DNA from: Evansella halocellulosilytica
GTDB lineage: Bacteria > Bacillota > Bacilli > Bacillales > Salisediminibacteriaceae
NCBI RefSeq assembly: GCF_002335745.1
Contig: NZ_NIST01000001.1
Coordinates: forward strand, 3,720,354-3,784,353
Direction of reading: 5' to 3'
DNA length: 64,000 bases
In this document: piece by piece, positions 17,437-26,679 of the stretch
Layout of the letters: each line of letters begins with the position of its first letter
Position numbering within the stretch: position 1 is the first letter of the stretch
The notes under the pieces: model-generated
Told to the model about the DNA's origin: nothing
The model's input: only the letters and a program-made list of their open reading frames with translations
Databases searched by the model: none
Made by a program: the position numbers and the translations under genes

Positions 17437-17946
17437 TTACTTTTGCTCTGAATCGTAATAGCCTTTCTCCTTTGCTTGTTCATAAGCATTCGTTAAAATC
17501 CCTTGTATAGCCTGACCTCTGTCCTTCTTACGGCGTTTGAATTCTTCGTATAAATCTTCGCCCGAATAGCCTTCGTCAACTAAATTTTTTAACAGCATAT
17601 CAGAAAGATCATCTTTTTTAGCGACAATGATTCCATCTAGATGTATACTAAGATGATCACGTAATTCATGAATCGCATTCACTTGGCAAACTAAAGTAGC
17701 TGGGTCATTTGTCCGTTTAGTAATGGTTACTTCAGCCATAAAGGTCTGATTACTTTGGCTGTATTCCTCGAAGTACTCTTTCCATTCAGGAGTGACAACA
17801 GCTTCAATGAGCCAATTTTTCTTCGCTTCTTCTTTATTAATAATTAATCCTTCTACTAACGGAATCTCTTTTCCTTTAATTTCACTTTGTTCATTATGCT
17901 CATCATCAAAAAGAATTGCTAAAGAGCAAAGTTTAAACGTTTTCAA
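17437..17946 (-). CDS. ywpF: YwpF-like protein, 169 aa
   Basis: Matches the B. subtilis YwpF pattern: MKTFKLCSL start, LVEGLIINKEEAKKNWLIEA in the first half, then the VTITKRTNDPA and GDLYEEFKRRKK-like helical end. Function is unknown. I chose the TTG at 17946 because GGAGGTGG lies five bases upstream and this gives the family N-terminus. The longer frame to 17994 adds 16 lysine/arginine-rich residues. There is an insertion of about 15 acidic residues (DDEHNEQSEIKGKE) near the N-terminus relative to the family. Confidence 0.75.
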   Translation of the reverse strand: MKTFKLCSLAILFDDEHNEQSEIKGKEIPLVEGLIINKEEAKKNWLIEAVVTPEWKEYFEEYSQSNQTFMAEVTITKRTNDPATLVCQVNAIHELRDHLSIHLDGIIVAKKDDLSDMLLKNLVDEGYSGEDLYEEFKRRKKDRGQAIQGILTNAYEQAKEKGYYDSEQK

Positions 17947-18198
17947 TATTTCCACCTCCAGCTGTTTCCTGTTATTGTACCTCCTTTTTTTCAATTCGTC
18001 ACATTTTGCAAAAACCCTTCAACTTTCCTCATTGTCATGTTGAAATTTGCCACATTGTGATTCGTTCGATTATTCGTTTTCAATGAAAAAAGAACATAAT
18101 ATATTTGACAAAAGACGTTTATTAACGGTTCAATTATCATAAATGTGCACAGGCCATTAGCGTATAGATATTCGAGCGATTAAAAAGGAAGAAAAAAT

Positions 18199-19020
18199 AT
18201 GAAAACGAATGCTGTTATTTTCACCTCATACAACGGAATAACATCAATACTGCCAACCAATTTACGATCGGTTCCTGTTTTTCAAATTGGACTTGATCGT
18301 CAATCGATTCCTCTTACATCAGAGCATTTAGCTTTATATTTTAAACAATATGACCATGTGATCCTTTTTAAAACCAATCATACAGGCGATCATTTGATAC
18401 AAGGTACTCACTCACACGTATCCGGCTTTCTCACTTTATTGTTTTATACTTTTGCACGAAAGTTTAAAAAGAAGCTTTATTATGTAAATGACAGGCAGCA
18501 GTTAGTTGAAATCACCAATGGGGACGGAGCACCATTCCGAAAGCTTGCAAGCTTAACCGATAAAAAAAAGATGTATACTCCTCACACCCATACTGTTACT
18601 TCCATACAGAAAATAAAAGTCAAAAACGATCTGACAGCAGAGCAAATGAGTAAACAATACTTTTCCTGGCTCGAGCTTTTTACGAAGCTCATATATATCG
18701 ATGAAAGCGATGGAGAATATTCTTTCAAGGTCAGATTCGCACAAACTGCGCTGCTACAATTAAAAGAGAATAGCGCTTTTCGTCATGACCCTTTGACAGC
18801 AGAGTTTATCATTAACGGTGGCGTTCTGAATAAAGATCGCTCATTAACGATGAAAAATGGACGATTTTGGTTTCTCCTTTCTCCGGACAGAAGCAACCTT
18901 TATACAGCATTAGTTCATTTTCGCCCATCCCTTCCTTGGCCTGTTTATTTACGAAGTCAAAGTCCGATTCATGCGTTCGTTATGAAACGATTTGCTCAAT
19001 CCAACAAAACCATCGTGTGA
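18199..19020 (+). CDS. Hypothetical protein, 273 aa
   Basis: I do not recognise this protein. It has no signal peptide and no membrane helix. The N-terminal third is beta-rich (VIFTSYNGI, YDHVILFKTNHTGD). The middle is basic (ARKFKKKLYYVNDRQ), and the C-terminal part contains NGRFWFLLS and LPWPVYLRSQSPIHAFVMKRF. The start has GGAAGAAAAAAT upstream. It ends six bases before the convergent DUF2207-like gene. Confidence 0.6.
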   Translation: MKTNAVIFTSYNGITSILPTNLRSVPVFQIGLDRQSIPLTSEHLALYFKQYDHVILFKTNHTGDHLIQGTHSHVSGFLTLLFYTFARKFKKKLYYVNDRQQLVEITNGDGAPFRKLASLTDKKKMYTPHTHTVTSIQKIKVKNDLTAEQMSKQYFSWLELFTKLIYIDESDGEYSFKVRFAQTALLQLKENSAFRHDPLTAEFIINGGVLNKDRSLTMKNGRFWFLLSPDRSNLYTALVHFRPSLPWPVYLRSQSPIHAFVMKRFAQSNKTIV

Positions 19021-19026
19021 TTTTGT

Positions 19027-20025
19027 TTACGTACTATCTCCGTCAACGACATCACCGTCAGAAAAATAGCCAACCGGAGAGATCACTTTTTCTGTTACAG
19101 CTTCTACCTCATCTACAGCTTTGATGCTTTCTGCAGAAAGTGCTGCAGAACCTGGAGCCATTGCAAAATAAAGAGGAAAATGCTCCTGGTTAAGGGAAAT
19201 TTGTGAGGCATCACGTATCGCAAACTTTTCAATGAACTGATCTTTTATCCCAAACGCCAGTGCAAATATAAAACCGGCTGTCATTTTGTCAGACTCAGAG
19301 AAATTCACTGGAGGTGATTCGGTTATCTTATCTTTATAGGCAGTCCAACGATGAAAGGCCGACCACCCTTGATCTGAAATGTTCGGAAAGATAAAGGCAG
19401 ACGTACTCGTAACAACCGCACTAACTAAATAAAGAAGACTAACAAATGGATAAAAAAATAGTAATGAACTTCCGATTAACAACATAACCGAACCGATTAT
19501 TAACAGCTGCTTTTTTCGAACAGGAAACGCTACTTCATACCCGATTTCTCGTAACCTTTCTGTCATAACCTTCTCCCATTCATATAGATACTGAATAAAC
19601 TCTTCTCGTTTCTCATCCTCTTTTGTGTAATGTTCCAAATCACTAGCATAAAAGACGCCGTGATTGCCTATCTCATATAAGAACCATTCATGTAAAAACG
19701 ACTCTTCTTTTGATAAGCTGACTTCATTATTTTGAAGGTCTGTAAAACAATATTCGTTGACCTGGTCATCGAACGATAATTTCAGCACTCTTTTTTTTAC
19801 TAAAGCGATCAGCCCGGCTGTAATATGACGTGTAGAAGCTCCTTTTCCATCGATAAATTGCGCAATAAGAGGCGGGAACGTATCGAGATCACCCATACTA
19901 ACTTCAAGCTCTTCTTTTGTACCTTTCGGGTTTCTTTTCTTCCTGACTAGATTCCATATAATAAAAACTGCTATAGAACTGAGCAAAATAAAGAGAATGA
20001 AAGAAACGACCTGGACTATCTCCAT
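19027..20025 (-). CDS. Membrane protein with DUF2207-like C-terminal region, 332 aa
   Basis: One N-terminal membrane helix (about 6-26) precedes a cytoplasmic domain of about 130 residues with FPPLIAQFIDGKGASTRHITAGLIALVKKRVLKL, which is cited here only by its ends FPPLIAQF (about 50) and VKKRVLKL (about 80). Two closely spaced helices (about 155-195) and a soluble tail follow. This layout is that of the C-terminal half of DUF2207 proteins, without their long N-terminal extracellular domain. The ATG at 20025 has GGAGGGG upstream; the frame to 20079 adds a stretch without a site. Function unknown. Confidence 0.68.
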   Translation of the reverse strand: MEIVQVVSFILFILLSSIAVFIIWNLVRKKRNPKGTKEELEVSMGDLDTFPPLIAQFIDGKGASTRHITAGLIALVKKRVLKLSFDDQVNEYCFTDLQNNEVSLSKEESFLHEWFLYEIGNHGVFYASDLEHYTKEDEKREEFIQYLYEWEKVMTERLREIGYEVAFPVRKKQLLIIGSVMLLIGSSLLFFYPFVSLLYLVSAVVTSTSAFIFPNISDQGWSAFHRWTAYKDKITESPPVNFSESDKMTAGFIFALAFGIKDQFIEKFAIRDASQISLNQEHFPLYFAMAPGSAALSAESIKAVDEVEAVTEKVISPVGYFSDGDVVDGDST

Positions 20026-20097
20026 TAATCTCCCCTCCTTAACAATTAATACGAACGAAAACAACTCAAGTAGAACCATATTATTTTACTTTTTGTA

Positions 20098-20772
20098 TTA
20101 TTTCTCTCTCACTTTTTGAACATCTTTTCTAAAGAATTGAATGGCAAGTATTCCTACGAGCAAAGCAGCATAAACCAAATACGCAATTACGTATGTCGAA
20201 CTGGATTCACCGCCGTACCAGAGAGGTAATGCTAATATACTTAACAACCATACCATTGAAAGATTGCCGAAAATTGTTGACAGGATGTATTGGCGTGAAT
20301 TAATCGGGCTAAACGCTGCAGCTATCGAAATGAGGTTACTCGGCATAAACGGGAGACTTCGTAAAAAAACGATAATAAAAACACCGTACTGAGAAATCGC
20401 GTACATCAGTTTTTGAAGTGTCTTCGTCTTCTTTTTCCACATTCGATTTACATATCGTTCACTCAAAGATCTCGAAAGCCAAAAACAAAATAATGCCCCT
20501 AGACTTGTACCTACCATACTAAAGAGAAAACCTTCGACAATACCAAAGACAAAAAAGTGGATGATGATCAAGACGATGACCGGAAAAAAAGTAAGAACTC
20601 CTTGTACAGCCATTAAAGGAATAGTAACGAACAACATCCCATATCCCATTTCATCAAACAGTTCATTCGTAAAATAATCAATATTTTCACTTCGAAGCTG
20701 CTGAATCCATTCTGAATCTATGAAAATAAATAAAATAACAATCAAAAGAATAAAAAGTAGTGCGCTTTTCAC
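20098..20772 (-). CDS. TVP38/TMEM64 (VTT domain) membrane protein, 224 aa
   Basis: An integral membrane protein of the DedA/TVP38 group, possibly involved in lipid or ion handling. There are about five hydrophobic segments, and the family core is visible: FGIVEGFLFSMVGTSLGA, FCFWLSR, then VFLRSLPFMPSNLISIAAA. The GTG start at 20772 is preceded by AAAAGGTG. It lies 72 bp upstream of the DUF2207-like gene on the same strand, so they may be cotranscribed. A second VTT protein occurs at 42087. Confidence 0.82.
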   Translation of the reverse strand: MKSALLFILLIVILFIFIDSEWIQQLRSENIDYFTNELFDEMGYGMLFVTIPLMAVQGVLTFFPVIVLIIIHFFVFGIVEGFLFSMVGTSLGALFCFWLSRSLSERYVNRMWKKKTKTLQKLMYAISQYGVFIIVFLRSLPFMPSNLISIAAAFSPINSRQYILSTIFGNLSMVWLLSILALPLWYGGESSSTYVIAYLVYAALLVGILAIQFFRKDVQKVREK

Positions 20773-20882
20773 AAAATCACCTTTTTCTTCATGATAACGA
20801 TTCGAGCAGACGGGTATTAAACGAGGAAAACGAATATTTGACTTTCTTCGACATATACGTAAATTTATCCTTTAATACATAG

Positions 20883-20915
20883 GAAAAGGCGAGACAGAAT
20901 TTCTCTCGCCTTTAC
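20883..20915 (-). terminator. Terminator overlapping the MFS gene stop
   Basis: AAAGGCGAGA pairs with TCTCGCCTTT around a 9-base loop (20885-20913). On the minus strand it begins within the stop codon of the MFS gene and is followed by TTTTCCTA. Confidence 0.7.
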
Positions 20916-22096
20916 CCATTTGCTGATATCATTTTTTCTTTCTCTTTCATGCCATCTCCTGTTTTAAAATAGAAATAACGGTACATAAGCGCACCTACAA
21001 AACCGATGACAGATAAGAAAAACATAACTATATACAAATCTCTTACAGCGAATACATGAATGACACTTCCTCCTAGTATTGAACCGATAACACCTGAGAT
21101 TCCGAAGAATACAGAGATGAACAGCAAGTGCCCGGTAGATTCCAATTCTTCCGGAACGAGTTTCGTAACGAATTGAAATGCTGTCAAATAGAACATGGCG
21201 AAGGTCATTCCATGTAATACTTGAATAATTAAAACGATTTGAGGGTCTGGAGCAAACGACATGAGCAACCACCTTACAGCATAAAGAAATCCTGCAACTG
21301 TTATAAAAGTAAGTGCGTGGAAGCGCCTAAACCAATATACACTGAAAGCAAACACGATTGCTTCAGCAAATACCCCAATAAACCAAGACAATCCAATGTA
21401 AGACTCATTTCCACCGAGCTCGATAATGTATAAACCCATGAACGAATCGTTCATACGATGAGTAAGGCTAATTGCCAAAATCATTAATAAAAAGATCGCA
21501 AGCTTTCCATTTTTTAAAAGCTTTAAAGCACTCGTTAAAACGACCGGCTTTTTCGACGGAACACTGTCAGGGGCTAAATAACAAAAGACGAGAGCGATAC
21601 AAATAAATGTCGCATATAAGTAATACATATTGCTTATCCCGATCTGGGTTAAAATATATCCGCTAACTAATGAAGCTGTTCCGAAACCGAGCGATCCCCA
21701 CATTCTTATACTCCCAAACGATACACCTTGCTGAACGGAAACTTTTTGTGCCAAACTGTCACCTAATGCACCGGAAGGGGACATAAATGAAAAAAATAAA
21801 TATAATAACGGGATTAAAATCATAAATTCCGCTGCTTGGAAAACGATAAATCCAATCGCCAGTGCACCTGTAAGACAAATAAGCAAAATTCTTTTTACCG
21901 TCTTATATTTATCACTCATAAATCCCCAAAACGGCTGAGCAACAATCGCTGCAGCAGGCCCTACAGCTAGTAATATTCCAATCTCTGAACCTGTTAAACC
22001 CATTTCCTGAAAATATACTGGTAAATAGCTAATGATAATTGTCATCGAGGAATGAAAGAAAAATAGCATCCCTTTTAATTTCCATATTGAATTCAT
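20912..22096 (-). CDS. MFS transporter, 12 helices, 394 aa
   Basis: A secondary transporter of the LacY/NHS-like MFS_1_like group. Twelve hydrophobic segments are visible, and the loop between helices 2 and 3 has GFMSDKYKTVKR. Helix 1 contains FFFHSSMTIIISYLPVYF. The substrate is not evident. The ATG at 22096 follows GAAGGGAACAAAAT; an upstream TTG adds seven residues without benefit. It begins 34 bases downstream of the ykuI stop, so ykuI and this gene are probably one transcript that ends at the terminator at 20883. Confidence 0.87.
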   Translation of the reverse strand: MNSIWKLKGMLFFFHSSMTIIISYLPVYFQEMGLTGSEIGILLAVGPAAAIVAQPFWGFMSDKYKTVKRILLICLTGALAIGFIVFQAAEFMILIPLLYLFFSFMSPSGALGDSLAQKVSVQQGVSFGSIRMWGSLGFGTASLVSGYILTQIGISNMYYLYATFICIALVFCYLAPDSVPSKKPVVLTSALKLLKNGKLAIFLLMILAISLTHRMNDSFMGLYIIELGGNESYIGLSWFIGVFAEAIVFAFSVYWFRRFHALTFITVAGFLYAVRWLLMSFAPDPQIVLIIQVLHGMTFAMFYLTAFQFVTKLVPEELESTGHLLFISVFFGISGVIGSILGGSVIHVFAVRDLYIVMFFLSVIGFVGALMYRYFYFKTGDGMKEKEKMISANG

Positions 22097-22130
22097 ACAT
22101 TTTGTTCCCTTCTGCAAACGAAAAAGCCAG

Positions 22131-23342
22131 CTATCTTAACCAGTCTTTTTCATATAAAAAATCTTGATTCATATCGATGAATAAAAATAGGTCGTGATTA
22201 ATCTGGAAGGAGTATGTGCGAATTAGTTCATTTGAATCAATATCCCGATAACTGTCAGACAAAATCCCAGTATTCCCATGTTCCATCTTTACTAAGTTTT
22301 CTAGAAAGTACGAACGCCAGCTCCAGTTTTTCCCTTTAGACGCTTCATCGATCTGCCACTCTTGATCTCCCTTTAAGTAGTTAGGGCTCTTCTGGTAACC
22401 GTTAGAATCACAAATGTATGCACGAAATGCCCATGATGAAATGAATTTCGTCACTTCTTCAAGCAGCAGCTCTTCATTTTCTAATTCTTCTTGTATGTTC
22501 GTAATCTTATTATCTAGCATTTGCACGAACTTCCATTGTTCATTCATTCTCTTCTTATCATAATTTACAAAAGATGTTACTTGAGATGCTAGCAATTGTT
22601 GGCGGTAATTTCGATCAACAGCATTATTCGTTTTCGTACTAAGCAAATCACCTTGAATAAAGCGTCCGCCATGCTTCCAGGCTGTATATAGATGGTGTGG
22701 GTCAGAAATTCCTTCAAAAGTAACAACAGCACCAATTTTACGTGCAAAGAACGTCAAGGCGTCCAAAACGTCTCTAATTGAATGTACAGCTGAAGTTTCC
22801 TTCATTTTTTCCATATTTACTTTAAACATATTTGGCTCTAACTGAGAGAATGTGTCTAAATCATTTCCTTCTCTACCTAAATCTGCCAACCCTAATTTTA
22901 AGTCATTTGCTTTCAAATAGCGAAAGATATGGCTTAATTCGTCTACTTCTCCGTCAAATTGATGTGCGTTAACGTATAATACGATATTCTTTCTCGGAAA
23001 TCCGTCTTTTTCAAACTTTTCAATTCTCTGGATAAATAAGTCGTGGTTATTTTCATGATAGAGAGCATTCGGATCGATGTTAAAAAACAAACTAGGCCAT
23101 TCATCATTCGATTCTAAAAACATCTTAATTGTTTTCTCTTGAATGAGTTCCTCAATTTCCCACTTATATTCTGCCGGTACCGAAGAATCCATAAAAAAAG
23201 AACCTAGACTCAGGTTTTTATCGTCAATTTGAATATTTCCTAGCACTTCATATCCAATCACTTCAAACTGCTCTAAATTAAAGACAGGCTGAAAAACTGG
23301 GAAAACTGTCGATTTATTCATCATTACTTTTAATGGATCCAT
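22131..23342 (-). CDS. ykuI: YkuI orthologue: degenerate EAL domain plus C-terminal PAS-like domain, 403 aa
   Basis: Binds or senses cyclic di-GMP. The layout matches B. subtilis YkuI: an EAL domain at about 15-245, a helical linker (about 245-300) and a C-terminal PAS-like domain with ENLVKME and DLFLFIDMNQ. Of the EAL catalytic residues, Glu32 (EVL), Asn88 (FNIDP), Lys174, Glu210 and Gln230 are present. The metal ligand Glu of ELTE is replaced by Ala126 (VNAH), and the first Asp of DDFG by Ala153 (ADLG). Phosphodiesterase activity is therefore unlikely and a receptor role likely. AAGGAG precedes the ATG. The next gene is an MFS transporter. Confidence 0.9.
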   Translation of the reverse strand: MDPLKVMMNKSTVFPVFQPVFNLEQFEVIGYEVLGNIQIDDKNLSLGSFFMDSSVPAEYKWEIEELIQEKTIKMFLESNDEWPSLFFNIDPNALYHENNHDLFIQRIEKFEKDGFPRKNIVLYVNAHQFDGEVDELSHIFRYLKANDLKLGLADLGREGNDLDTFSQLEPNMFKVNMEKMKETSAVHSIRDVLDALTFFARKIGAVVTFEGISDPHHLYTAWKHGGRFIQGDLLSTKTNNAVDRNYRQQLLASQVTSFVNYDKKRMNEQWKFVQMLDNKITNIQEELENEELLLEEVTKFISSWAFRAYICDSNGYQKSPNYLKGDQEWQIDEASKGKNWSWRSYFLENLVKMEHGNTGILSDSYRDIDSNELIRTYSFQINHDLFLFIDMNQDFLYEKDWLR

Positions 23343-23849
23343 ATTAATCTCCTTTTAAGTATGTGTACTATTAGTCGTGGCTCTCTCCTGCCTGATTGCT
23401 ATTTGTTCCAATCTTTTTAAACATCTACCTTATAAATAGGAATCATTTATCATTATATCATTAAACCAACGATTATTACTTGAATCAATAAAATTGTTTG
23501 TGTCAACTATTAGTGGGCTACTTTTTTAAAAGGTTAGAATGCCTTTTTTTGTTTTGTTGGATCATTTTCGTAAATTGGTATCTCATGCAGCTCCATCGGA
23601 CTGCGCTGTTAAGCTCTATTCATAAATTTTAATCACCAACTGGTTCATTTATTACGAATATACTATTATTTATTTTCAGAAAACTCAATTCAGATGTTCC
23701 GCCATGAAAAATCCCCCTTTAAATAACAATATCTAAAGGGGGTTCAATGTGCTTCTTTTTTTATACGTCGTGACTTTATTTCAAAGCCACAACTTCTTTT
23801 CCTTTCCTTAAGACTTCTACCTTCTAAAAAAGCAAGTGTAAGAATGGTT
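23343..23849. other. Intergenic region, no gene seen
   Basis: 507 bp, AT-rich. Apart from the terminator at 23706-23745 I see no conserved element. The minus frame 23744-23974 overlaps the downstream gene out of frame and is not supported. Confidence 0.6.
23706..23745 (-). terminator. Terminator for the two-P-loop protein gene
   Basis: CCCCCTTTA pairs with TAAAGGGGG (between 23712 and 23742), and on the minus strand a T run follows. It lies about 105 bases beyond the stop codon at 23850. Confidence 0.75.
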
Positions 23850-24938
23850 TTACAACTGTCCGTGTCGCTCTTTGAAACAATGAAAAAGCTGATTGACGAC
23901 GTTTGCAAGTTTATCTTTTTGCAATTCGTCTTCGAAATATTTGTTAATATGCTTCTCTTTTTCATAAGCGTCAAATAAAGCTGCTGTTCCCTTTGTCATA
24001 ATTTCCTTGTATTCCGTGGTCAGATCTGCTAATTGTTGTTCATACTCAACTTCAACGGATTGATCCATACACCTCTCAAACATATCTACTACCCGATCAC
24101 CTTCTCGATCCGGATTGATGACATGAGGGGCAGTACCGTCTACTATGCAAAAAGAGAGTTGAGGTATAATAACCATATCGATGCTGTTAGGGTCTAATGC
24201 ACATGGAAAGGAAATCGTTGAAAAAGATTGCGCATTGGCCTTTTCTATCACTTTTCTCATCAGAGTTGATTTGCCGCTTCCGGAACGTCCTTTAATGATT
24301 ACTCGTTCATTCAAGTCTGATGTAAGCTCATCAATGAAGTTGACAGGTCCATAAGCAGACGCTGCTCCGAAAAACCTTTTACAATTTAGTGAGCCGGAGA
24401 TACTCTCCTCTTGTAAAGAATCACGAAACAATTTTGCCATCAATTCATCAGCAACTTGATCAGCTTGTTGAAAATTCATTGCAGACAAATAAATCTTTTC
24501 CTTTTCTTCGTGTACTTTTCGTCCTTCTTTAAAATACGTATAACTTAATTGTAGAGAAGCTGATTTTTCATCACTCAATTTTCTGATTTCAGAACGGTGA
24601 TGACGAAGTTCAGTTTCATTTAAACAATCGTTTAAATGAAACAGTTTATTTTCCATTGAAGGATAGCGCTTTGATAAGTAAACAGGCTCTTTATCCCCGA
24701 TTACAAGTAATTGACTCTCAGGAAAATACATTCCTTCTAGCGTCTTTGTGTCTGTAGGGTCTATAAATACTTCAACAGCCTGATTTCCTGCTTTTTCTAA
24801 GAATGACTCAAACACCATTGCTTGTATTTTCGAGGAACCACCTGTCACAACCCAAACGTCATTGTCCTCCCAAAATTGGTCTAATAAACTATAATGACCT
24901 AAGCTAGTGTGACCATTAATAAAATATTTACGGATCAC
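23850..24938 (-). CDS. Two-domain P-loop nucleotide-binding protein, 362 aa (PRK06851-like)
   Basis: A soluble P-loop NTPase of unknown role. The second half has a perfect Walker A, GRSGSGKST, at 217-225, followed by LDPNSIDMVIIPQLSFCIVDGT. The first half repeats the same layout (VWVVTGG at 28-34, FIDPTDTKTLEGMYFPESQLLVIGD at 58-82, cited by its ends), but the P-loop is degenerate (TGGSSKIQ). The protein looks like an internal duplication in which only the C-terminal copy binds nucleotide. The start is GTG at 24938 behind GGAGGGGGG. It is monocistronic. The name PRK06851 is from memory of the family and less certain than the fold. Confidence 0.75.
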   Translation of the reverse strand: MIRKYFINGHTSLGHYSLLDQFWEDNDVWVVTGGSSKIQAMVFESFLEKAGNQAVEVFIDPTDTKTLEGMYFPESQLLVIGDKEPVYLSKRYPSMENKLFHLNDCLNETELRHHRSEIRKLSDEKSASLQLSYTYFKEGRKVHEEKEKIYLSAMNFQQADQVADELMAKLFRDSLQEESISGSLNCKRFFGAASAYGPVNFIDELTSDLNERVIIKGRSGSGKSTLMRKVIEKANAQSFSTISFPCALDPNSIDMVIIPQLSFCIVDGTAPHVINPDREGDRVVDMFERCMDQSVEVEYEQQLADLTTEYKEIMTKGTAALFDAYEKEKHINKYFEDELQKDKLANVVNQLFHCFKERHGQL

Positions 24939-25182
24939 AATATCCCCCCTCCTTTTTCATGCACTATAGTTTATTCACAACCGCCTATTTCGTGAAATAT
25001 TTGAAAATGAGGATGAGGGTTTCCGTATAGAATTGAAACTTTATGAAATCAACAATCTCGTAAGACTTGTCATTCAGTTATCGTATCTTAAGAAACAATG
25101 ATAGATTACCTTACATTTTTGCTTAAAATTAATTCGATTATGAATAGAATTTTATATGATAAATAAATATGGAGGTTTTTTT

Positions 25183-25638
25183 ATGAATATAAAAACTGAT
25201 GATTTAACTGGAACGAAAGTTGCTGATTTGGTGAAGGAACATCTATTAAGTATGAGATTGAATTCTCCTCCTGAAAGTATACATGCATTAAATCTTGAGG
25301 AATTGAGAAGACCAGATATTACATTCTGGAGTGCATGGGAAGGAAACGAATTACTTGGATGCGGGGCACTTAAACAATTAAATAGTCGACATGGAGAAAT
25401 AAAATCGATGCGAACATCAACATCACACCTGAGAAAAGGTGTCGCAAAACGAATTCTTCAACACATCATTGAAGAATCCATACGGCGTGGGTATTCCCGG
25501 CTAAGTTTGGAAACAGGCGCAATGGAAGCTTTTGAACCAGCGAGAAAACTGTATAATAGTTTTGGCTTTCAATACTGCGAGCCTTTTTCCGATTACGAGG
25601 ATGATCCAAACAGTCTATATATGACAAAGATATTATAA
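25183..25638 (+). CDS. ysnE: GNAT acetyltransferase, YsnE-like, 151 aa
   Basis: A single-domain acetyltransferase. The acetyl-CoA loop reads RKGVAKRIL (about 84-92), preceded by EIKSMRTS and followed by RLSLETGAMEAFEPARKLYNSFGF, cited by its ends RLSLETG and YNSFGF. The N-terminus MNIKTDDLTG and the length match B. subtilis YsnE, which has been linked to indole-3-acetic acid metabolism; whether that applies here is not known. The ATG at 25183 has GGAGG eight bases upstream. A longer frame from 25156 lacks a site. Confidence 0.85.
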   Translation: MNIKTDDLTGTKVADLVKEHLLSMRLNSPPESIHALNLEELRRPDITFWSAWEGNELLGCGALKQLNSRHGEIKSMRTSTSHLRKGVAKRILQHIIEESIRRGYSRLSLETGAMEAFEPARKLYNSFGFQYCEPFSDYEDDPNSLYMTKIL

Positions 25639-25683
25639 ATCAATATATATATTTTTTTGCAATCTCACATGACACTCTTTATC

Positions 25684-25735
25684 ATGAAAGGACATTACAT
25701 ATTCAGTCATTTTAAATTTGTAATGCCCTTTCATT
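25684..25735 (+). terminator. Probable terminator after ysnE
   Basis: GAAAGGACATTACA (25686-25699) pairs with TGTAATGCCCTTTC (25719-25732) at 13 of 14 positions. The T run is short, so the assignment is moderate. A second inverted repeat AGTCTTAAT/ATTAAGACT (25759-25798) may end the convergent PHP gene. Confidence 0.55.
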
Positions 25736-25800
25736 AAAATCTATCTTTATTTGCTTAGTCTTAATAAAACGTTCTGGAAAATCAACAACATTAAGACTAT

Positions 25801-26664
25801 TTATAATATCTTTATTGAAGATAATAGAAACTCGGCTTCATGATACGGAAGCTTTGTCTTGCCTAACAGCTCACCTGGACGGCCATATGATTCGTGATGA
25901 AAATCGCTGCCGCCCGTTTTGATTAATTTCCTCCCTGATTCCCGCTCAGCCCGTTCAGCTAACTTTAGAAAACGTTTCACGGCATTCTCATCATGGTCTC
26001 GGTGATACACCTCGATTCCATCGAGCTTATAATCTCGAATCCAAGAAATGATTTCTTCATCCAATGAATAAAAGACAGGGTGAGCGACAATAGCTACACC
26101 GCCAGCTCCATGGATCAGTTCAATCGCTTCTCTCGGAGTAAGTTCTTCAGGCTTTGGAACAAAGCAAGGCTTATCCTGGCTTAAATATCGTTCAAAGGAT
26201 TCTTGTACGGATTGGACATAGCCTTTATCAATTAAAGCCTTTGCCAAGTGCGGGCGGGAAAATGTTTCACCTGTCACTTGCTTTTCAACATCATTTAAAT
26301 TAATATTCAATCCTATATCCTGACATTTAGCAATCATCTGGATCATTCGATTATGCCGCATTTTTCGATGGTGAGATAAGATGTGCTGTAACTGCTCGTC
26401 TTCAACATTGATACCATACCCAAGTATATCTACATTCGTCCTCTTTATTCTCGTCGACAATTCAATACCAGGGATCAATGTCATTTGATATTGTATAGCT
26501 GCTTCTTTTGCATCTTTTACACCAGCAGTCGAATCATGATCTGTTAAAGCAATGATTTTTAACTTTGCCTCCGCACATTTTTTCATTAATTCCTTCGGGG
26601 AATAACCTCCGTCGGACACTGTAGAATGCATATGGACATCGGCTAGCATATCTTGTTGAGACAT
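25801..26664 (-). CDS. PHP-domain phosphoesterase, 287 aa (nucleoside 3',5'-bisphosphate phosphatase-like)
   Basis: A trinuclear-metal PHP phosphoesterase. The four PHP motifs are present: DVHMHSTVSDG (9-19), LTDHDST (about 40), PGIELST (about 66) and later VAHPVFY and GGSDFHHE. The family includes E. coli YciV (RNase AM), which dephosphorylates 3',5'-nucleotides and trims RNA 5' ends; the substrate here is inferred. GGAAGGG lies upstream of the ATG. It starts 15 bases after the nadE stop and is the last gene of the minus-strand run from 31154. Confidence 0.88.
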   Translation of the reverse strand: MSQQDMLADVHMHSTVSDGGYSPKELMKKCAEAKLKIIALTDHDSTAGVKDAKEAAIQYQMTLIPGIELSTRIKRTNVDILGYGINVEDEQLQHILSHHRKMRHNRMIQMIAKCQDIGLNINLNDVEKQVTGETFSRPHLAKALIDKGYVQSVQESFERYLSQDKPCFVPKPEELTPREAIELIHGAGGVAIVAHPVFYSLDEEIISWIRDYKLDGIEVYHRDHDENAVKRFLKLAERAERESGRKLIKTGGSDFHHESYGRPGELLGKTKLPYHEAEFLLSSIKIL

Positions 26665-26679
26665 TTGATCCCTTCCTTT

